64,000 bases of DNA. It comes from Rhodococcus pseudokoreensis. Its GTDB lineage: Bacteria; Actinomycetota; Actinomycetes; Mycobacteriales; Mycobacteriaceae. Made by a program: the position numbers and the translations under genes. The stretch lies in contig NZ_CP070619.1 in assembly GCF_017068395.1 (NCBI RefSeq), forward strand, positions 5,580,001-5,644,000, given 5' to 3'. Under the pieces are notes generated by a model. That model did no database searches, had not been told where the DNA came from, and was given only the letters and a program-made list of their open reading frames with translations. Below, one piece after another: positions 34,521 to 43,170 of this stretch. Position 1 is the stretch's first letter. Each line of letters opens with the position of its first letter.

Positions 34521-35719
34521 TGGATATCAAAACCGTGAACGATGGCCAATCTCGTATACAGGGCTCGGCTCAGGCGCGAGGCGACGCCGAGGCCATGAAG
34601 GCGGCCGTGTCCCTGCTCGGTCGTTTGCGGAACGACTTCGGACTGGGGCCCGAACCTCCGAGTGACACCCGGAAGGTGTCTCCCGGTCTTGTCCTCGCCC
34701 TGCTCGACGAGGCGACCGAAGCGGCGCTCAGTGCACTGTCGACGATCGTGTCGGACAAGAAGGTGTCGTTCGGAAGGCTTCTCGTCGAAATCCGCGATGT
34801 CCGCCACCGTCTGCACTCGTCACCGTCCTCGTCGGCAGTCGTCGGTGCCGCCGACTTCGCAGGCGCTGTTCGACGTCTTCGGGGTGCTGAGACAGTGGCC
34901 GGCCTGTCGAGGAGCGTGTGCGCCGAGGCCGCCGCGATGACTGGTCTTGACCGAGTGCTGCTCTCTGAGGTCCACAGCAATGCCTGGACTATCGTGGAGA
35001 CCCAGTTCGAGAGAGGCGCTGCGCCCGAAATCGATTCACTCGCCACGGCACCGATTGAGCCTGACTCACCGGAGGGACGGGCCGTGCAGAAGCGCACCGC
35101 AGTCCTCGTGCTACCGGATCGGCAGTCGCCTGCGGCGAACCCCATCAACCTCGCGAGTGCATCGTACTTCGGCGCCGGAGGGTATGTTGTAGCCCCGATT
35201 GCCGTCTCCACCGGCGTGATCGGCTTGATCCACGCGAGTCGTGCAGACGACCGAAATCCGAGTATCGCCGAACGCGACCTGCTCGATGCGTTCGCCGGCA
35301 GCTTCGGAACTCTTTTCGAACGAGCAATGGTGTCCGAACGATTGACCAAGCAGAAGCGGTTGATCGTCGAACGCCTGGAGCAGGAGAGTCGCGAGGCGGA
35401 AGTGCTCTCGAATTCAGAAGTTGCGCTCGGAAAGCCGCGTGCCGCCGGTGCCGCATCATTCTCACCGGCGGCGCTGCCCTCACACTGCAACGCACCGGGC
35501 TTGGAAGAACTTACCGGGCGTGAACGCGAAGTGTTCCAGCTCCTGGCGGCAGGCAAATCCAACACGGAAATTGCAGATGTACTTGTGATCAGTGTCTTCA
35601 CAGTGAAATCGCATGTCAAAAAGATCCTGCGAAAGCTGGGAGCGATGAACCGGTCCGAGGCGATCTACCGATACTTGGAGATGGCCAAGTCTGACGCCTC
35701 GTCCGGCCGCACCACCTAG
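34517..35719 (+). CDS. GAF-domain LuxR-type transcriptional regulator, copy 2
   Basis: 400 residues, same architecture as the upstream gene: helical N-terminus, GAF-like sensor ([24 protein letters not shown]) and a C-terminal helix-turn-helix ([45 protein letters not shown]). The two paralogues are coupled by an ATGA overlap, suggesting a stoichiometric pair or heterodimer. Its 3' end faces the ferredoxin gene stop only one base away, with no room for a terminator. Confidence 0.88.
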   Translation: MMDIKTVNDGQSRIQGSAQARGDAEAMKAAVSLLGRLRNDFGLGPEPPSDTRKVSPGLVLALLDEATEAALSALSTIVSDKKVSFGRLLVEIRDVRHRLHSSPSSSAVVGAADFAGAVRRLRGAETVAGLSRSVCAEAAAMTGLDRVLLSEVHSNAWTIVETQFERGAAPEIDSLATAPIEPDSPEGRAVQKRTAVLVLPDRQSPAANPINLASASYFGAGGYVVAPIAVSTGVIGLIHASRADDRNPSIAERDLLDAFAGSFGTLFERAMVSERLTKQKRLIVERLEQESREAEVLSNSEVALGKPRAAGAASFSPAALPSHCNAPGLEELTGREREVFQLLAAGKSNTEIADVLVISVFTVKSHVKKILRKLGAMNRSEAIYRYLEMAKSDASSGRTT

Positions 35720-35720
35720 A

Positions 35721-36041
35721 TCAACCGTTCGTGTCGGGTACGACGACTCGGAGTCCATTGCATCGATCGTTGACGATCAACTGGCACGACAAGCGTGAGT
35801 GTGCCTGCACCCCATCGAGGTACTCGAGTAGATCACGCTCCTCGTCCGTGGCCTCGTCGAACAGCCCCTGGGAGTCCTCGTCGAGGAAAACATGACAAGT
35901 TGCGCACGAGCAGCTTCCACCGCATTCGGCGACGATCCCCGGGAGATTGTTGCGGACCGAGCCGTCCATGATGCTCTGACCGGACGGGACGTCGATAGTC
36001 GACTCACTTCCATCGGGCAGTACGTAGGTGATCTCGCTCAT
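35721..36041 (-). CDS. 2Fe-2S ferredoxin (putidaredoxin/terpredoxin type)
   Basis: 106 residues. Cluster ligands are Cys40, Cys46, Cys49 and Cys86 (CGGSCSCATC then LSC), exactly the spacing of putidaredoxin; an extra Cys44 lies inside the loop. It carries electrons from an NADH-dependent ferredoxin reductase to a class I P450. It lies 16 bases after the P450 stop and is its obvious partner. No reductase gene is found in the window, so that component must come from elsewhere in the genome. Confidence 0.95.
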   Translation of the reverse strand: MSEITYVLPDGSESTIDVPSGQSIMDGSVRNNLPGIVAECGGSCSCATCHVFLDEDSQGLFDEATDEERDLLEYLDGVQAHSRLSCQLIVNDRCNGLRVVVPDTNG

Positions 36042-36057
36042 TTGCGTTTCCTTCAAG

Positions 36058-37380
36058 TCAGTGAAGTTCCAGTCGGACGGGCAGATTCTTGAGGCCGCCG
36101 ACGAAGTTCGTCTGGAGCACGCGTGCGTCACCGATCTGCTCCAACTTGGCGATCTTCGGCAGCAGCTCTTCGAACATGATTCGAAGTTCGATCTTCGCAA
36201 GGTGCTGTCCGATGCACATGTGCGGTCCGTACCCGAAAGCGATGTGCTTGTTGGGCTTCCGGTCGAAGCGAAAAGTGTCGGGTGAGTCGAACACGTCGCT
36301 GTCGCGGTTCGCTGACTGGTAGAGAAGCACCAGTCGATCACCCTTCTTGATCTGCTGTCCACGGAGGGTGTAGTCGACGGACGCCTGGCGGGTGAACTGC
36401 TTCACCGGCGATGCCCAGCGCAAGGACTCGTTCACCAGATCGGGGATCAGAGAGGGGTCGGCCTGTACCCGGGCGAGCTGGTCAGGGTTCTCGATCAACG
36501 CATGCAGACCGGTCGCCAAGGTGGTAGACGTGGTGTCGTGACCAGCGGTTGCGATGGCGATGAACCAGCCGTAGGCGAAGGTTTTCGGGTAGTAGTCGCC
36601 GTTCTCGTCCTTCCCGGCCGCGATCAGAGTCGCGAGGTCGTCGCGGGGATTCGCGCGACGGTCTTCGACGAGTGCGTCGAAGTAGGCGTAGAAATCCGCG
36701 ATGGCAGCCGAAAATTGTTGTGCTGCCGCTTCCGGGGTCAGGGGTTCGACGTCGTCACGCTGCTCGTCGGGATCTGCGACTCCGAAGAAGTCCTGAGTCA
36801 ACGCCATCATCCGCGGCTCGTCTTCTTCCGGGACACCGAAGAGGCTCATGATCACGTGGAGCGGAAAGGACTTGGTGAAGTTCTCGACGAGGTCGATCTC
36901 GGTTCCCGATCGGCGAAGCTCCGCAACCGATTCCTGTGCCAGCTCCCGAATGATGCCTTCCCATTTCTTCAGGTTCGCCGGCCGGAACCAGTCCGCGGCG
37001 AGATCCTTCACTGCGGTGTGCTCAGGTGGGTCCAGATAGGTGATCGTGTCGAGGATCCGGAGACTGCCGCCGGTCAGGCTCTTGGTGAAGGCATCACCCG
37101 CCTGATTCGTGAGAATCGGATTATGGGAGCCCTTGTCCTCTCCGCCGCCGCTGTTGAAAATCTGGGGTTGTTTTTCGATTTCCATGATGTCGGCGTGCTT
37201 GGTCACCAGCCACAGAGGATCGTAGCCCTCGACCTCCACCTTCCCGAGCGGGTTGTTGGTTCGCAACCACTCGTAGGCCGCGTAAAGTGAAACTTCGTCT
37301 CTATGGCCCTCAGGTAGGACGATCTGCTCGGCGATGCTTTTCGGGATCGGAACGCTCGATACGTGTTCGACGGTAGTCAC
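36058..37380 (-). CDS. Cytochrome P450, CYP108 (P450terp)-like
   Basis: 440 residues from GTG 37380, with GAGGAGA upstream. I-helix AGHDTTSTT, ExxR in NESLRW, and the haem loop [17 protein letters not shown] with Cys near residue 389. The protein follows P450terp (CYP108A1, alpha-terpineol hydroxylase) through most of its length: [56 protein letters not shown] and [13 protein letters not shown]. It probably hydroxylates a methyl or ring carbon of a terpenoid or alicyclic alcohol. The ferredoxin follows in the same operon. Confidence 0.93.
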   Translation of the reverse strand: MTTVEHVSSVPIPKSIAEQIVLPEGHRDEVSLYAAYEWLRTNNPLGKVEVEGYDPLWLVTKHADIMEIEKQPQIFNSGGGEDKGSHNPILTNQAGDAFTKSLTGGSLRILDTITYLDPPEHTAVKDLAADWFRPANLKKWEGIIRELAQESVAELRRSGTEIDLVENFTKSFPLHVIMSLFGVPEEDEPRMMALTQDFFGVADPDEQRDDVEPLTPEAAAQQFSAAIADFYAYFDALVEDRRANPRDDLATLIAAGKDENGDYYPKTFAYGWFIAIATAGHDTTSTTLATGLHALIENPDQLARVQADPSLIPDLVNESLRWASPVKQFTRQASVDYTLRGQQIKKGDRLVLLYQSANRDSDVFDSPDTFRFDRKPNKHIAFGYGPHMCIGQHLAKIELRIMFEELLPKIAKLEQIGDARVLQTNFVGGLKNLPVRLELH

Positions 37381-37457
37381 ACTGTCTCCTCGCAGTTTTG
37401 AATTCTCTACATCTTCGCTGTGATCCAAGTCTCGCGTAGGCCGCCCGATGAAACGTC

Positions 37458-37492
37458 ATCTCTACGAGAGATATTCGTACGCCCTTAGGGCG
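37458..37492. promoter_or_regulatory. Two palindromes upstream of the P450 gene
   Basis: ATCTCTACGAGAGAT (37458-37472, perfect 6-bp arms, 3-base spacer) and CGCCCTTAGGGCG (37480-37492, perfect 6-bp arms, one central base) lie 78-112 bases upstream of the P450 start. These are good candidate sites for the GAF-LuxR pair. Confidence 0.55.
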
Positions 37493-37524
37493 AAATCGCT
37501 TCGTGATCATGTAGCTGGCATCAG

Positions 37525-37568
37525 CGAAACAGGGGCTGCTGCAACATTGTTGCGCAGCCCCTGTTTCG
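37525..37568. terminator. Terminator hairpin after the CoA ligase gene
   Basis: A perfect 15-bp stem (37525-37539 with 37554-37568); the 14-base interior can pair further (GCAACA with TGTTGC). It lies just past the ligase stop (37583, minus strand) and before the P450 promoter, isolating the two units. Confidence 0.85.
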
Positions 37569-37582
37569 GGTAGCTTGTGGTC

Positions 37583-39250
37583 TTACTCGTTGCCGGTCAG
37601 TTCGGCCGCCTGCTTGCGAAGCAAGAACTTCTGGATCTTCCCGGTGGCGGTGGTGGGAAGTTGGTCGACGACGACCACTTTCTCGGGGATCTTCTGCATC
37701 ATTGCTTTGCGTTCGTTCCGGAGGAAGTCCGCCAAGTCCTCGAGTGTCGGCGCGGGACCGTCGACGACAATGAAGGCGCACACCTTCTCGCCGAGGCGGG
37801 GATCGGGCATGGACACCGCGGCCGCTCCCATGATCTGCGGATGCGCCAGTAGGTGTTCTTCCACCTCGCGTGCCGAGATGTTCATTCCACCACGGATGAT
37901 CAGGTCCTTGATCCGGCCGGTGACCCGCAGATATCCATCTGCGTCGACGCGGCCCAAATCACCTGAGGAGAGGAACCCTCGATCGTCGACCGATGCAGCC
38001 GTGCGCTCGGGGTCGCGCCAGTATCCGAGGAAGATCCCCGGTCCTCCGTAGAAGATCTGGCCTTCCTCGCCGGCCGTTACGATGGCACCTTCCTCGTCCC
38101 GAATCTCGAGATCGACACCATCGAAGGCGCGCCCGTCGGAGGAGAGCACCTTTTCGATGGGGTCGTCGACACGCACCGCCGTCACCAGTAGCCCTTCGCT
38201 GCTGCCATAGACCGGGAGCAACGTACAGTCGGGCAGAGCCGTCTTCCACTCTGTCAGAAGGATTTCAGGAATAGGTGCGCCGGCGCTGACCCAGAGTCGC
38301 ATCGAGGTCACGTCGTGGTCGGCACCATCTTCGATGGCCCCGAGTGCCATCTGGAGGAACGGTGTCGCGGCCATGCTGACCGTGGTCTTGAACTCCGCGA
38401 TACGCCGGAGGCCTTCGTTCGGCTCCCACACGTCGAGGAGATGGATCCCACTGCCGAGGATCAACGGCGTCGCCACGCCCACGGCCAGCCCGGTCGCATG
38501 CGTGACGGGCGAGGGCATGAACATCACATCGTCAGGATTCAGACCCATCACCTGCCCACCCAGTCCGTAGACGGTGAAAGAGAGCGTGTTGAAGGTGTGC
38601 TGGCACCCTTTCGGTCGCGACTCTGTCCCCGATGTGTAGATGATGGCATGGGCCGCATCGGCAGATGGGGGTGGCCCGAGTTCGTCGTCACCGGGGACGC
38701 CTTCACCGGCGGTCAGTGAATCGAACGCGATCTCGTCGGCGCCCGCATTTCCGCGCACGACGACGACGTGCTCGAGTCCGGGAACCTCCGGGCGGACCTC
38801 GGCCAGCATGTCGGTGTACCGGAACTTCCGGAATTCCTCTGTGACAAAGGAGATCTTGGCACCGGAGTGCTCGAGAACGTATCGGACCTCATCGTGCCGG
38901 TACACGGGCATCGTCGGCACGAGTACGGCGCCGATCCTGGCGAGCGCCACATAGATGACGACGAATTCGTTCCAGTTCGGTAACTGGACCTGGACGCGGT
39001 CACCCCGCTCGATTCCAAGCTTTTTCAAAGAGGCCGCAAGGCGGTATGCCTGCCCGCGAAGCTCTCCTCGGGTGAGGACGCCGTAGCCATCGGTGACAGC
39101 GACGAAGTCCGGGTCGATCGTGGCCCAGCGGTCCACATGTTCGGCCAGGCTCTCGTCACGCCAGTAGCCGTTCGATCGGAACGCCGCGAGGGTGCTGGCA
39201 CTGTAGCGGTCCTCGGGGAGAATGGCTCCCGCGTGTTCCATGACATCCAT
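37583..39250 (-). CDS. Acyl-CoA ligase (AliA-like, AMP-forming)
   Basis: 555 residues from ATG 39250 with AAGGA upstream. ANL superfamily motifs: AIIYTSGTESRPKG (P-loop), LLPVYGSSEGL, SSGDLGRVDADGYLRVTGRIKDLIIRGGMNIS and the C-terminal TTATGKIQKFLLR with its catalytic Lys. It activates a carboxylic acid to its CoA thioester. With the neighbouring aldehyde dehydrogenase and P450, the acid could come from an oxidised terpenoid or alicyclic compound. A cyclohexanecarboxylate ligase (AliA) role is an inference from context. Confidence 0.9.
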   Translation of the reverse strand: MDVMEHAGAILPEDRYSASTLAAFRSNGYWRDESLAEHVDRWATIDPDFVAVTDGYGVLTRGELRGQAYRLAASLKKLGIERGDRVQVQLPNWNEFVVIYVALARIGAVLVPTMPVYRHDEVRYVLEHSGAKISFVTEEFRKFRYTDMLAEVRPEVPGLEHVVVVRGNAGADEIAFDSLTAGEGVPGDDELGPPPSADAAHAIIYTSGTESRPKGCQHTFNTLSFTVYGLGGQVMGLNPDDVMFMPSPVTHATGLAVGVATPLILGSGIHLLDVWEPNEGLRRIAEFKTTVSMAATPFLQMALGAIEDGADHDVTSMRLWVSAGAPIPEILLTEWKTALPDCTLLPVYGSSEGLLVTAVRVDDPIEKVLSSDGRAFDGVDLEIRDEEGAIVTAGEEGQIFYGGPGIFLGYWRDPERTAASVDDRGFLSSGDLGRVDADGYLRVTGRIKDLIIRGGMNISAREVEEHLLAHPQIMGAAAVSMPDPRLGEKVCAFIVVDGPAPTLEDLADFLRNERKAMMQKIPEKVVVVDQLPTTATGKIQKFLLRKQAAELTGNE

Positions 39251-39412
39251 GTGCGGATCCTTGCTTTCAGGTGCCTCTCCTCGACAGGAGACAGGCCCGG
39301 GAGTAATTGGCCTAACCATAATACCGATCTAAGGGGGGAGGGAAGGTATAAAACGGACACCTTCTCGTCCTCGGGGGTGAGGGAGATACCCCGTGGGGAT
39401 GAGTGGTCTGTC

Positions 39413-39446
39413 GGTGCGGGTGCGCCCCGAGCGCCGCACCCGCACC
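39413..39446. terminator. GC-rich hairpin past the aldehyde dehydrogenase gene
   Basis: A perfect 12-bp stem (39413-39424 with 39435-39446) with a 10-base loop, followed on the plus strand by AAATTTTT. It lies downstream of the aldehyde dehydrogenase stop (39453, minus). The T-tract has the polarity of a plus-strand terminator. Confidence 0.65.
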
Positions 39447-39452
39447 AAATTT

Positions 39453-40898
39453 TTACAGGTAGATCGACTTCGGCACGAGGTAGGCGGACAGGGCTTCCGG
39501 ACCCAGTTCGCGACCGAGGCCGCTGGCCTTGACACCACCGAAGGGTGCCGTCGGGTCGGGGAGGTAGCCGTTGATACCGACCGTTCCGGTCTGGATGCGC
39601 CGAGCAACAGCGACCCCGTGGTCGTGATCGGCGGTGAAGACGGTGCCACCGAGGCCGAAGTCGCTGTCGTTCGCGATGCGGACGGCGTCCTCGTCGTCGC
39701 GGTACGAAATGATCGACAGCACCGGGCCGAAGATCTCTTCCTGGGCGATGCTGTAGTTGTTGTCGACGTCCGCAAAAATGGTCGGTTCGACGAACCATCC
39801 CTTGTCGAGGTCGGTGGGGCGCCCACCACCGACCGTGATGCGGGCGCCGTCGCCCTTGCCCTTCGCGATGTAGGACTCCACCCGCTCGCGCTGCCGGGCG
39901 CTCGCCATCGGCCCGATCATCGTGGCGGGGTCGAGGGAACTTCCTACGGTCAGTGACCCGGCGAGGGCGCTGAACGTGTCGACCACTTCCTGGTAACGCG
40001 ATTGCGGTGCCAGAATTCGGGTGCCGAGGTAGCAGACTTGCCCATTGTTCAACATGGTTGCACCGAACAGCTGTTCCCCGACGGTGGCGAGATCCAGATT
40101 CGCGTCGTCAAGGATGATTGCCGCCGATTTTCCACCCAGTTCCAGCGTGACCGGGCGAAGTAGCCGACCGCACGCCTCGGCGATGTTACGACCGGCAGCC
40201 GACGACCCGGTGAACGCCACCTTGTCGATGCCCGGGTGTGAGACCAGATACGCGCCCAGTTCGCGACCGCCGGGAACGATGTTGATCACGCCGGCCGGCA
40301 GGTCCGCCTCTTCGATTGCTTCCGCGAGGACGTAGCTGTCGAGGACTGTTTCGGGGGACGGCTTGATGACGATCGTGCACCCTGCAGCGAGAGCCGGAGC
40401 GTATTTGAAGGCGGCGAGAGCCTGCGGGAAGTTCCACGGGACGATGGCGCCGACGACGCCGATCGGGGTCTTGGTGACGAGCGTCGATCCGCCGAGGAGA
40501 CCCGGCCGCGTCTCCTCGAAACTGTCGTTTTCGATCAGTCCGGCGTAGTAGCGGAGGAGGATTTGCGGGAAGACCGCCTCCAACTTCTCGGCGACGGCGA
40601 CGGGCATGCCGTTCTGGGAGCTCACCGCCTGGACCATTTCGACTGCGCGCTTGTCCAGCGCATCGGCCAGGCGCCCCAGCGCCTGTGCTCGCCGCGCCGG
40701 CTCCCACTGCGACCATCCGGCCGGGTCGTCGAATGCGCGGCGTGCGGCGCCGACGGCGGCATCCATGTCAGCTTCAACGCCGTCGGGAGCGTGGCCGACC
40801 ACCTGTTCGTCGTTGGGTGAGACCACCGTGATCACGCCACTCGAGGTGGGCGCATGCCATTCGCCTCCGATGAAGAAGGCATTGTTGTTCGTGGTCAT
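39453..40898 (-). CDS. Aldehyde dehydrogenase (NAD(P)-dependent)
   Basis: 481 residues. The nucleophile Cys is in NNGQVCYLG, the general base Glu in TLELGGKSA, and the cofactor segments are VGAIVPWNFPQALAAFKYAPALAAGCTIVIKPSPET and FTGSSAAGRNI. It should oxidise an aldehyde from the P450/alcohol dehydrogenase route to the acid used by the ligase 202 bases downstream. It is followed upstream on the same strand by the MceG gene, whose stop lies 66 bases before its start. Confidence 0.93.
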   Translation of the reverse strand: MTTNNNAFFIGGEWHAPTSSGVITVVSPNDEQVVGHAPDGVEADMDAAVGAARRAFDDPAGWSQWEPARRAQALGRLADALDKRAVEMVQAVSSQNGMPVAVAEKLEAVFPQILLRYYAGLIENDSFEETRPGLLGGSTLVTKTPIGVVGAIVPWNFPQALAAFKYAPALAAGCTIVIKPSPETVLDSYVLAEAIEEADLPAGVINIVPGGRELGAYLVSHPGIDKVAFTGSSAAGRNIAEACGRLLRPVTLELGGKSAAIILDDANLDLATVGEQLFGATMLNNGQVCYLGTRILAPQSRYQEVVDTFSALAGSLTVGSSLDPATMIGPMASARQRERVESYIAKGKGDGARITVGGGRPTDLDKGWFVEPTIFADVDNNYSIAQEEIFGPVLSIISYRDDEDAVRIANDSDFGLGGTVFTADHDHGVAVARRIQTGTVGINGYLPDPTAPFGGVKASGLGRELGPEALSAYLVPKSIYL

Positions 40899-40964
40899 GA
40901 CTGGTTCCTCTCGTCTATCTGGGTTGCGGTGCTTTGTTGCCGAGTCGTGAATTCGGACGGTGGC

Positions 40965-42005
40965 TTACACGGATTCGAGCGGCTCCTCGTAGAGCGGGAA
41001 TTCCTCGGTGTCGTCGTAGGAGCCGAGGCTCTCCTCGAAACTTTCGTGGATCGCGATTTGGGCGTTCTCGGGGAGGGTGTGCATGATGTGCCGGACGCGT
41101 TCCTGGCGGCGGGCGACGGCTTGTCGGAACGGCATGCCGGGTGTGGCTTTCATCTGCGGGACGATGCCTTCGACATCGTCGACGCCGCCGGCGTGGTGGC
41201 CGGCGTCGACCATCGCCTGTTCGGCGGCCATGGTGGCTTCGTCTTTTTCCTCGGACATTCCGATCGGGCCGATCATGGTGCCGTTGAGGAATTGTTTGAC
41301 GACCGGCTGGTCGCTGGTGAGCAGCACTTCGCGGGGTCCGAACATCACCAGTTCCCGGCGGAAGAGCATGCCGATGTTGTCGGGCACCGTGCGTGCGAGG
41401 TTGATGTTGTGCGAGACGATCAGGATCGTTGCGTCGATTTCGGCGTTGATGTCGATCAGCGTCTGGGAAATGTAGGTGGTGCGGACCGGGTCCAGGCCGG
41501 AGTCGGGCTCGTCGACGAGGATGATCTGCGGGTCGAGGACCAGGGCGCGTGCCAGGCCGGCGCGTTTGCGCATACCGCCGGAGATTTCGCCGGGCAGTTT
41601 GTCCTCGGCCCCGAGGAGGCCGACGAGTTCCATCTTCTCCATGACGGTCTTGCGGACGTCGGATTCGGACTTTTTGGTGTGTTCGCGCAACGGGAACGCG
41701 ACGTTGTCGTAGAGATTCATCGATCCGAACAACGCACCGTCCTGAAACAGCACCCCGAACAGTTTGCGGATCTCGTAGAGCTCCTTGCTCGAGCACTCGA
41801 GAATGTTGGTGCCGTCGATCACGATCGAGCCCTGCTCCGGACGGAGCAGACCGATAAGCGACTTCAGGAACACCGATTTTCCCGTACCGGACGGTCCGAG
41901 CAACGCGCTGACCTCGCCGGTGGGGAGGGTCAACGACACGTCCTGCCAGATTCTCTGCGAGCCGAACGACTTGGTCAGTCCTTCGACGGATACCTCGACA
42001 CCCAC
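40965..42005 (-). CDS. mceG: MceG (Mkl) ATPase of the Mce lipid importer
   Basis: ABC ATPase, about 347 residues. Walker A LGPSGTGKSVFLKSL, signature PGEISGGMRKRAGLARAL, Walker B IILVDEPDSGLDP and the switch His in IVSHNINLAR. Past residue 240 it has the long acidic C-terminal extension known from MceG. AGGAGG favours the second of two consecutive GTG codons (42005, the first is 42008). It energises MceA-F/YrbE uptake. In mycobacteria the gene is normally unlinked to mce operons; here it closes one. Confidence 0.93.
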   Translation of the reverse strand: MGVEVSVEGLTKSFGSQRIWQDVSLTLPTGEVSALLGPSGTGKSVFLKSLIGLLRPEQGSIVIDGTNILECSSKELYEIRKLFGVLFQDGALFGSMNLYDNVAFPLREHTKKSESDVRKTVMEKMELVGLLGAEDKLPGEISGGMRKRAGLARALVLDPQIILVDEPDSGLDPVRTTYISQTLIDINAEIDATILIVSHNINLARTVPDNIGMLFRRELVMFGPREVLLTSDQPVVKQFLNGTMIGPIGMSEEKDEATMAAEQAMVDAGHHAGGVDDVEGIVPQMKATPGMPFRQAVARRQERVRHIMHTLPENAQIAIHESFEESLGSYDDTEEFPLYEEPLESV

Positions 42006-42061
42006 CACTACCTCCTACGATTGCGAAAACATCGACTGATCCCCGTGTTTCGGGGAATTGG

Positions 42062-42592
42062 TCAGACCGGGGTCATCTCCGTCATGACCCATGTCCCGTC
42101 CTGCTCGGTCATGCCGACTCGGACGCGGCTGCCGTCCAATTTCGGTGCGGCGCTGTCGGTGCTGGTGGTCGACTGGTTGACGAAGAACAGCAGTGTCACT
42201 GCGTCTTCCGACGCGGAGACGACGGAGGATTCGACTACGGTCGCCGACGTGACGACCTGGCGTTGTTTCGCCGAGGGGATGATGACCTCCTTGCCGACGC
42301 TGTCGAACTGGCCGCGAAGGTCGCCGCCGAGACTGGGAAGTATGTCGGCGAAGTGCGCGTCGATGGTGTTGAAGTCGTACGACAACACGTCGCCGAGCAG
42401 TTGGGTGGCGCGGTCGCGCGCCTGTGTCTGCGCGGCGTCGACCTGGCGGTGGTCGTGCACCTGGAGGGTGATGGCGGCGGCCACCGCGACGAGGCCACCG
42501 GCGACGAGCACGGCGAGATAGCGGGTGGCCCGCCGACGTGCGAGGGACCAGGTTGCGACTGCCTGGGGTATTTGGGCGAGTGTGTTTCTCAT
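42062..42592 (-). CDS. Mce-associated membrane protein
   Basis: 176 residues with one N-terminal membrane helix (RRATRYLAVLVAGGLVAVAAAITLQV), then an extracytoplasmic domain of the Mas/DUF-type seen at the end of mce operons (LLGDVLSYDFNTIDAHFADILPSLGGDLRGQF, then VESSVVSASEDAVTLLFFVNQ). Its likely role is stabilisation or accessory assembly of the MceA-F complex. The start overlaps the stop of the previous gene by 4 bases. Confidence 0.85.
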   Translation of the reverse strand: MRNTLAQIPQAVATWSLARRRATRYLAVLVAGGLVAVAAAITLQVHDHRQVDAAQTQARDRATQLLGDVLSYDFNTIDAHFADILPSLGGDLRGQFDSVGKEVIIPSAKQRQVVTSATVVESSVVSASEDAVTLLFFVNQSTTSTDSAAPKLDGSRVRVGMTEQDGTWVMTEMTPV

Positions 42593-43170
42593 GCCACGAA
42601 CTCCACATCTGAGACGAGCCAGCGGCCGTCCACCGAATCGAGGGAGACCTTCATGCGGTACACCCGGATCTCCCCGTCGGGTGCCTCGGTGTTTTTCACC
42701 GTGGATGTCACGGCGGCGAGGACGACGGCGTGGTCGTCGTCCGCCTTGACGAGGCCGGCTTCCTTCACTTCGCCGGTCGACTCCACCTGGCCCTGGTTGA
42801 GCACGTCACCGAAACTTCCCGATGCGCTGGTGAACTGGTCTCGGAACGGCCCGGTGGTGCCGTCGGCGACGCGCTGGATGTCTTCGTCCACGCTCTGATG
42901 CCGCAGCGTGACCAGATTGACTACCACCTGGCGGGCCGTCTCGAGGACCTGTTGGTCTCGGGACTGTGCGGTCTGTTCGGCGCGCAGGTTCGTCCACGAG
43001 ATCCCGCCGACGACCAGGGCGGCGACGGCGACGAGTACGACTGCCGCCGTCGTCACGATGAACCCTCGGGCACTCTTACGCACCTCGGAGTCGGCTATCG
43101 CGGCCGCGGCATCGTTCCCGGCTTGATCGAGGTCTGGTTCGACCTCTACCGGAGCAGTAGTGCCTGCCAT
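42589..43170 (-). CDS. Mce-associated membrane protein
   Basis: 193 residues, a paralogue of the next gene in layout: acidic N-terminus, single membrane helix (GFIVTTAAVVLVAVAALVVGGISW) and periplasmic domain (LRHQSVDEDIQRVADGTTGPFRDQFTS). ATG 43170 lies inside the end of mceF (25-base overlap), showing tight coupling. Accessory factor of the Mce transporter. Confidence 0.85.
   Translation of the reverse strand: MAGTTAPVEVEPDLDQAGNDAAAAIADSEVRKSARGFIVTTAAVVLVAVAALVVGGISWTNLRAEQTAQSRDQQVLETARQVVVNLVTLRHQSVDEDIQRVADGTTGPFRDQFTSASGSFGDVLNQGQVESTGEVKEAGLVKADDDHAVVLAAVTSTVKNTEAPDGEIRVYRMKVSLDSVDGRWLVSDVEFVA

Noticed and set aside
36058..37380. CYP125/CYP142 sterol hydroxylase identity for the P450
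   Set aside because: The haem-binding loop and the N-terminal half follow CYP108/P450terp rather than sterol P450s, despite the nearby mce operon.
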